From NCBI GenBank assembly GCA_043820985.1, contig JBDRDH010000104.1:1-23432 (forward strand): a DNA stretch of 23,432 bases, given 5' to 3'. The position numbers were made by a program, and so were the translations under genes. The notes beneath the pieces were generated by a model, which was not told where the DNA came from, made no database searches, and saw only the letters and a program-made list of their open reading frames with translations. The stretch's first letter is position 1. Each line of letters begins with the position of its first letter. The DNA comes from JAAYXS01 sp043820985 (lineage in GTDB: Bacteria; Planctomycetota; Phycisphaerae; UBA1845; Fen-1342). Positions 22,977 through 23,432 of this stretch are shown piece by piece.

Positions 22977-23330
22977 CGATTGACGATTGGGGATTGAGAA
23001 GCTGGAAGCCATGAGCCTGAAGCCGAAAGCTAGAAGCCGGAAGCTGAACCCTGAACCCTGAACCCTTGTCTTACATGGATCCTGGCCTCAATCCTCGCTT
23101 GCGCTTCGGGCTCGGATTGGGGAACCCGCTCGCTCGCGCTCGGGGCTCGGATTTTGGGGGAGGGTTGAGGATCTAGGATTGAGGATTGCGTGAAGCGCGC
23201 TGGCTGGCGCGGCGCGTTCGAATTGGGTGCACAGGTGGACGAGCCACCAGTGGCACCCGCGCGGCCAGCGAGACGCAAGCCGCCACAAGGCACGGCCGCC
23301 ACTGAGGGCGGCCGCTACGTTTGGGGCCGG
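22977..23330. repeat. Repeat cluster downstream of the SGNH hydrolase gene
   Basis: No gene is supported. The stretch contains GATTGACGATTG heptads, then a GAAGCTGGAAGCC-type array that includes 19 bp matching 1329-1347 inverted. CTGAACCCTGAACCCTGAAC (23044-23063) follows, whose unit is also at 9522-9536. Two inverted copies of the GAAGCGCAAGCGAGG repeat lie at 23093-23118 and 23128-23153, and 23293-23323 is the exact inverse of 18544-18574. Confidence 0.6.
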
Positions 23331-23432
23331 TCAGGTAATTTTTCCGACCATGCGGGGGATGAGGCGTTTTTTCTCCTGGAAGACCCACTTATAGTAGTCA
23401 GCACGTTTGAGTTGAGAGCCGGCCTGCTCATC
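23331..23432 (-). CDS. C-terminal end of an unidentified gene, cut by the window edge
   Basis: On the minus strand an open frame enters from the right edge and runs 33 codons to a TGA at 23333-23331. The residues (ADYYKWVFQEKKRLIPRMVG near the end) look like a real protein terminus rather than repeat translation, and the repeat cluster begins just after the stop. The family cannot be named from so short a piece. Confidence 0.5.
   Translation of the reverse strand, partial: DEQAGSQLKRADYYKWVFQEKKRLIPRMVGKIT

Noticed and set aside
21930..23012. 360-codon minus-strand ORF over the SGNH gene and repeats
   Set aside because: It spans repeat clusters and the antisense of a gene with a full SGNH motif set; low-complexity SILDPQS/NRQPS tracts are translated heptad repeats.

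Overview
The window looks like a chromosomal fragment from a planctomycete, possibly of the Phycisphaerae type. The clues are high GC, three secreted proteins ending in a planctomycete-style dockerin-like Asp-rich domain, a planctomycete-type pseudopilin, and many short dispersed palindromic repeats that I associate with planctomycete genomes. The taxonomic placement is inference; there is no rRNA or other marker gene here.

Positions 52-18462 are dominated by genes for breaking down and salvaging peptidoglycan. On the plus strand at the left edge is a NamZ-like (DUF1343, GH171) exo-N-acetylmuramidase. Reading leftwards from about 12380 is a six-gene minus-strand series: murQ (MurNAc-6-phosphate etherase), a sodium/solute symporter, a GHL10 lipoprotein resembling the denuded-glycan hydrolase DigH, a large secreted amidase with golvesin, fibronectin III and dockerin-like domains, an FG-GAP repeat protein, and a second GHL10 hydrolase with a dockerin-like tail. 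Divergent from murQ is a lipoprotein amidase (Amidase_3). A pseudopilin gene follows on the minus strand, then a plus-strand pair of a GH20 hexosaminidase and a SpoIID/LytB protein. Together these could remove stem peptides, cut naked glycan, release MurNAc and GlcNAc, import the sugar and convert MurNAc-6-P to GlcNAc-6-P. No MurNAc or anhydroMurNAc kinase lies in the window.

Positions 18463-23432 are a different kind of DNA: repeat-rich, with small accessory genes. A two-gene cassette (DUF5131/Gp37-Gp68-like three-Cys protein plus its TcmP partner) lies between two inverted repeats of about 295 bp (18651-18946 and 21685-21981). To its right are more hairpin repeats, a small SGNH/GDSL hydrolase, and the last 33 codons of an unidentified minus-strand gene cut by the window edge.

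The hairpin repeats also reach into genes. A tandem 63-bp palindromic element forms part of the reading frame ahead of the signal peptide of the FG-GAP protein, and another repeat copy lies in the 5' leader of the lipoprotein amidase. Several starts were moved from the longest-ORF position on the strength of Shine-Dalgarno sites, promoters and signal peptides. No tRNA, rRNA or CRISPR array was seen.
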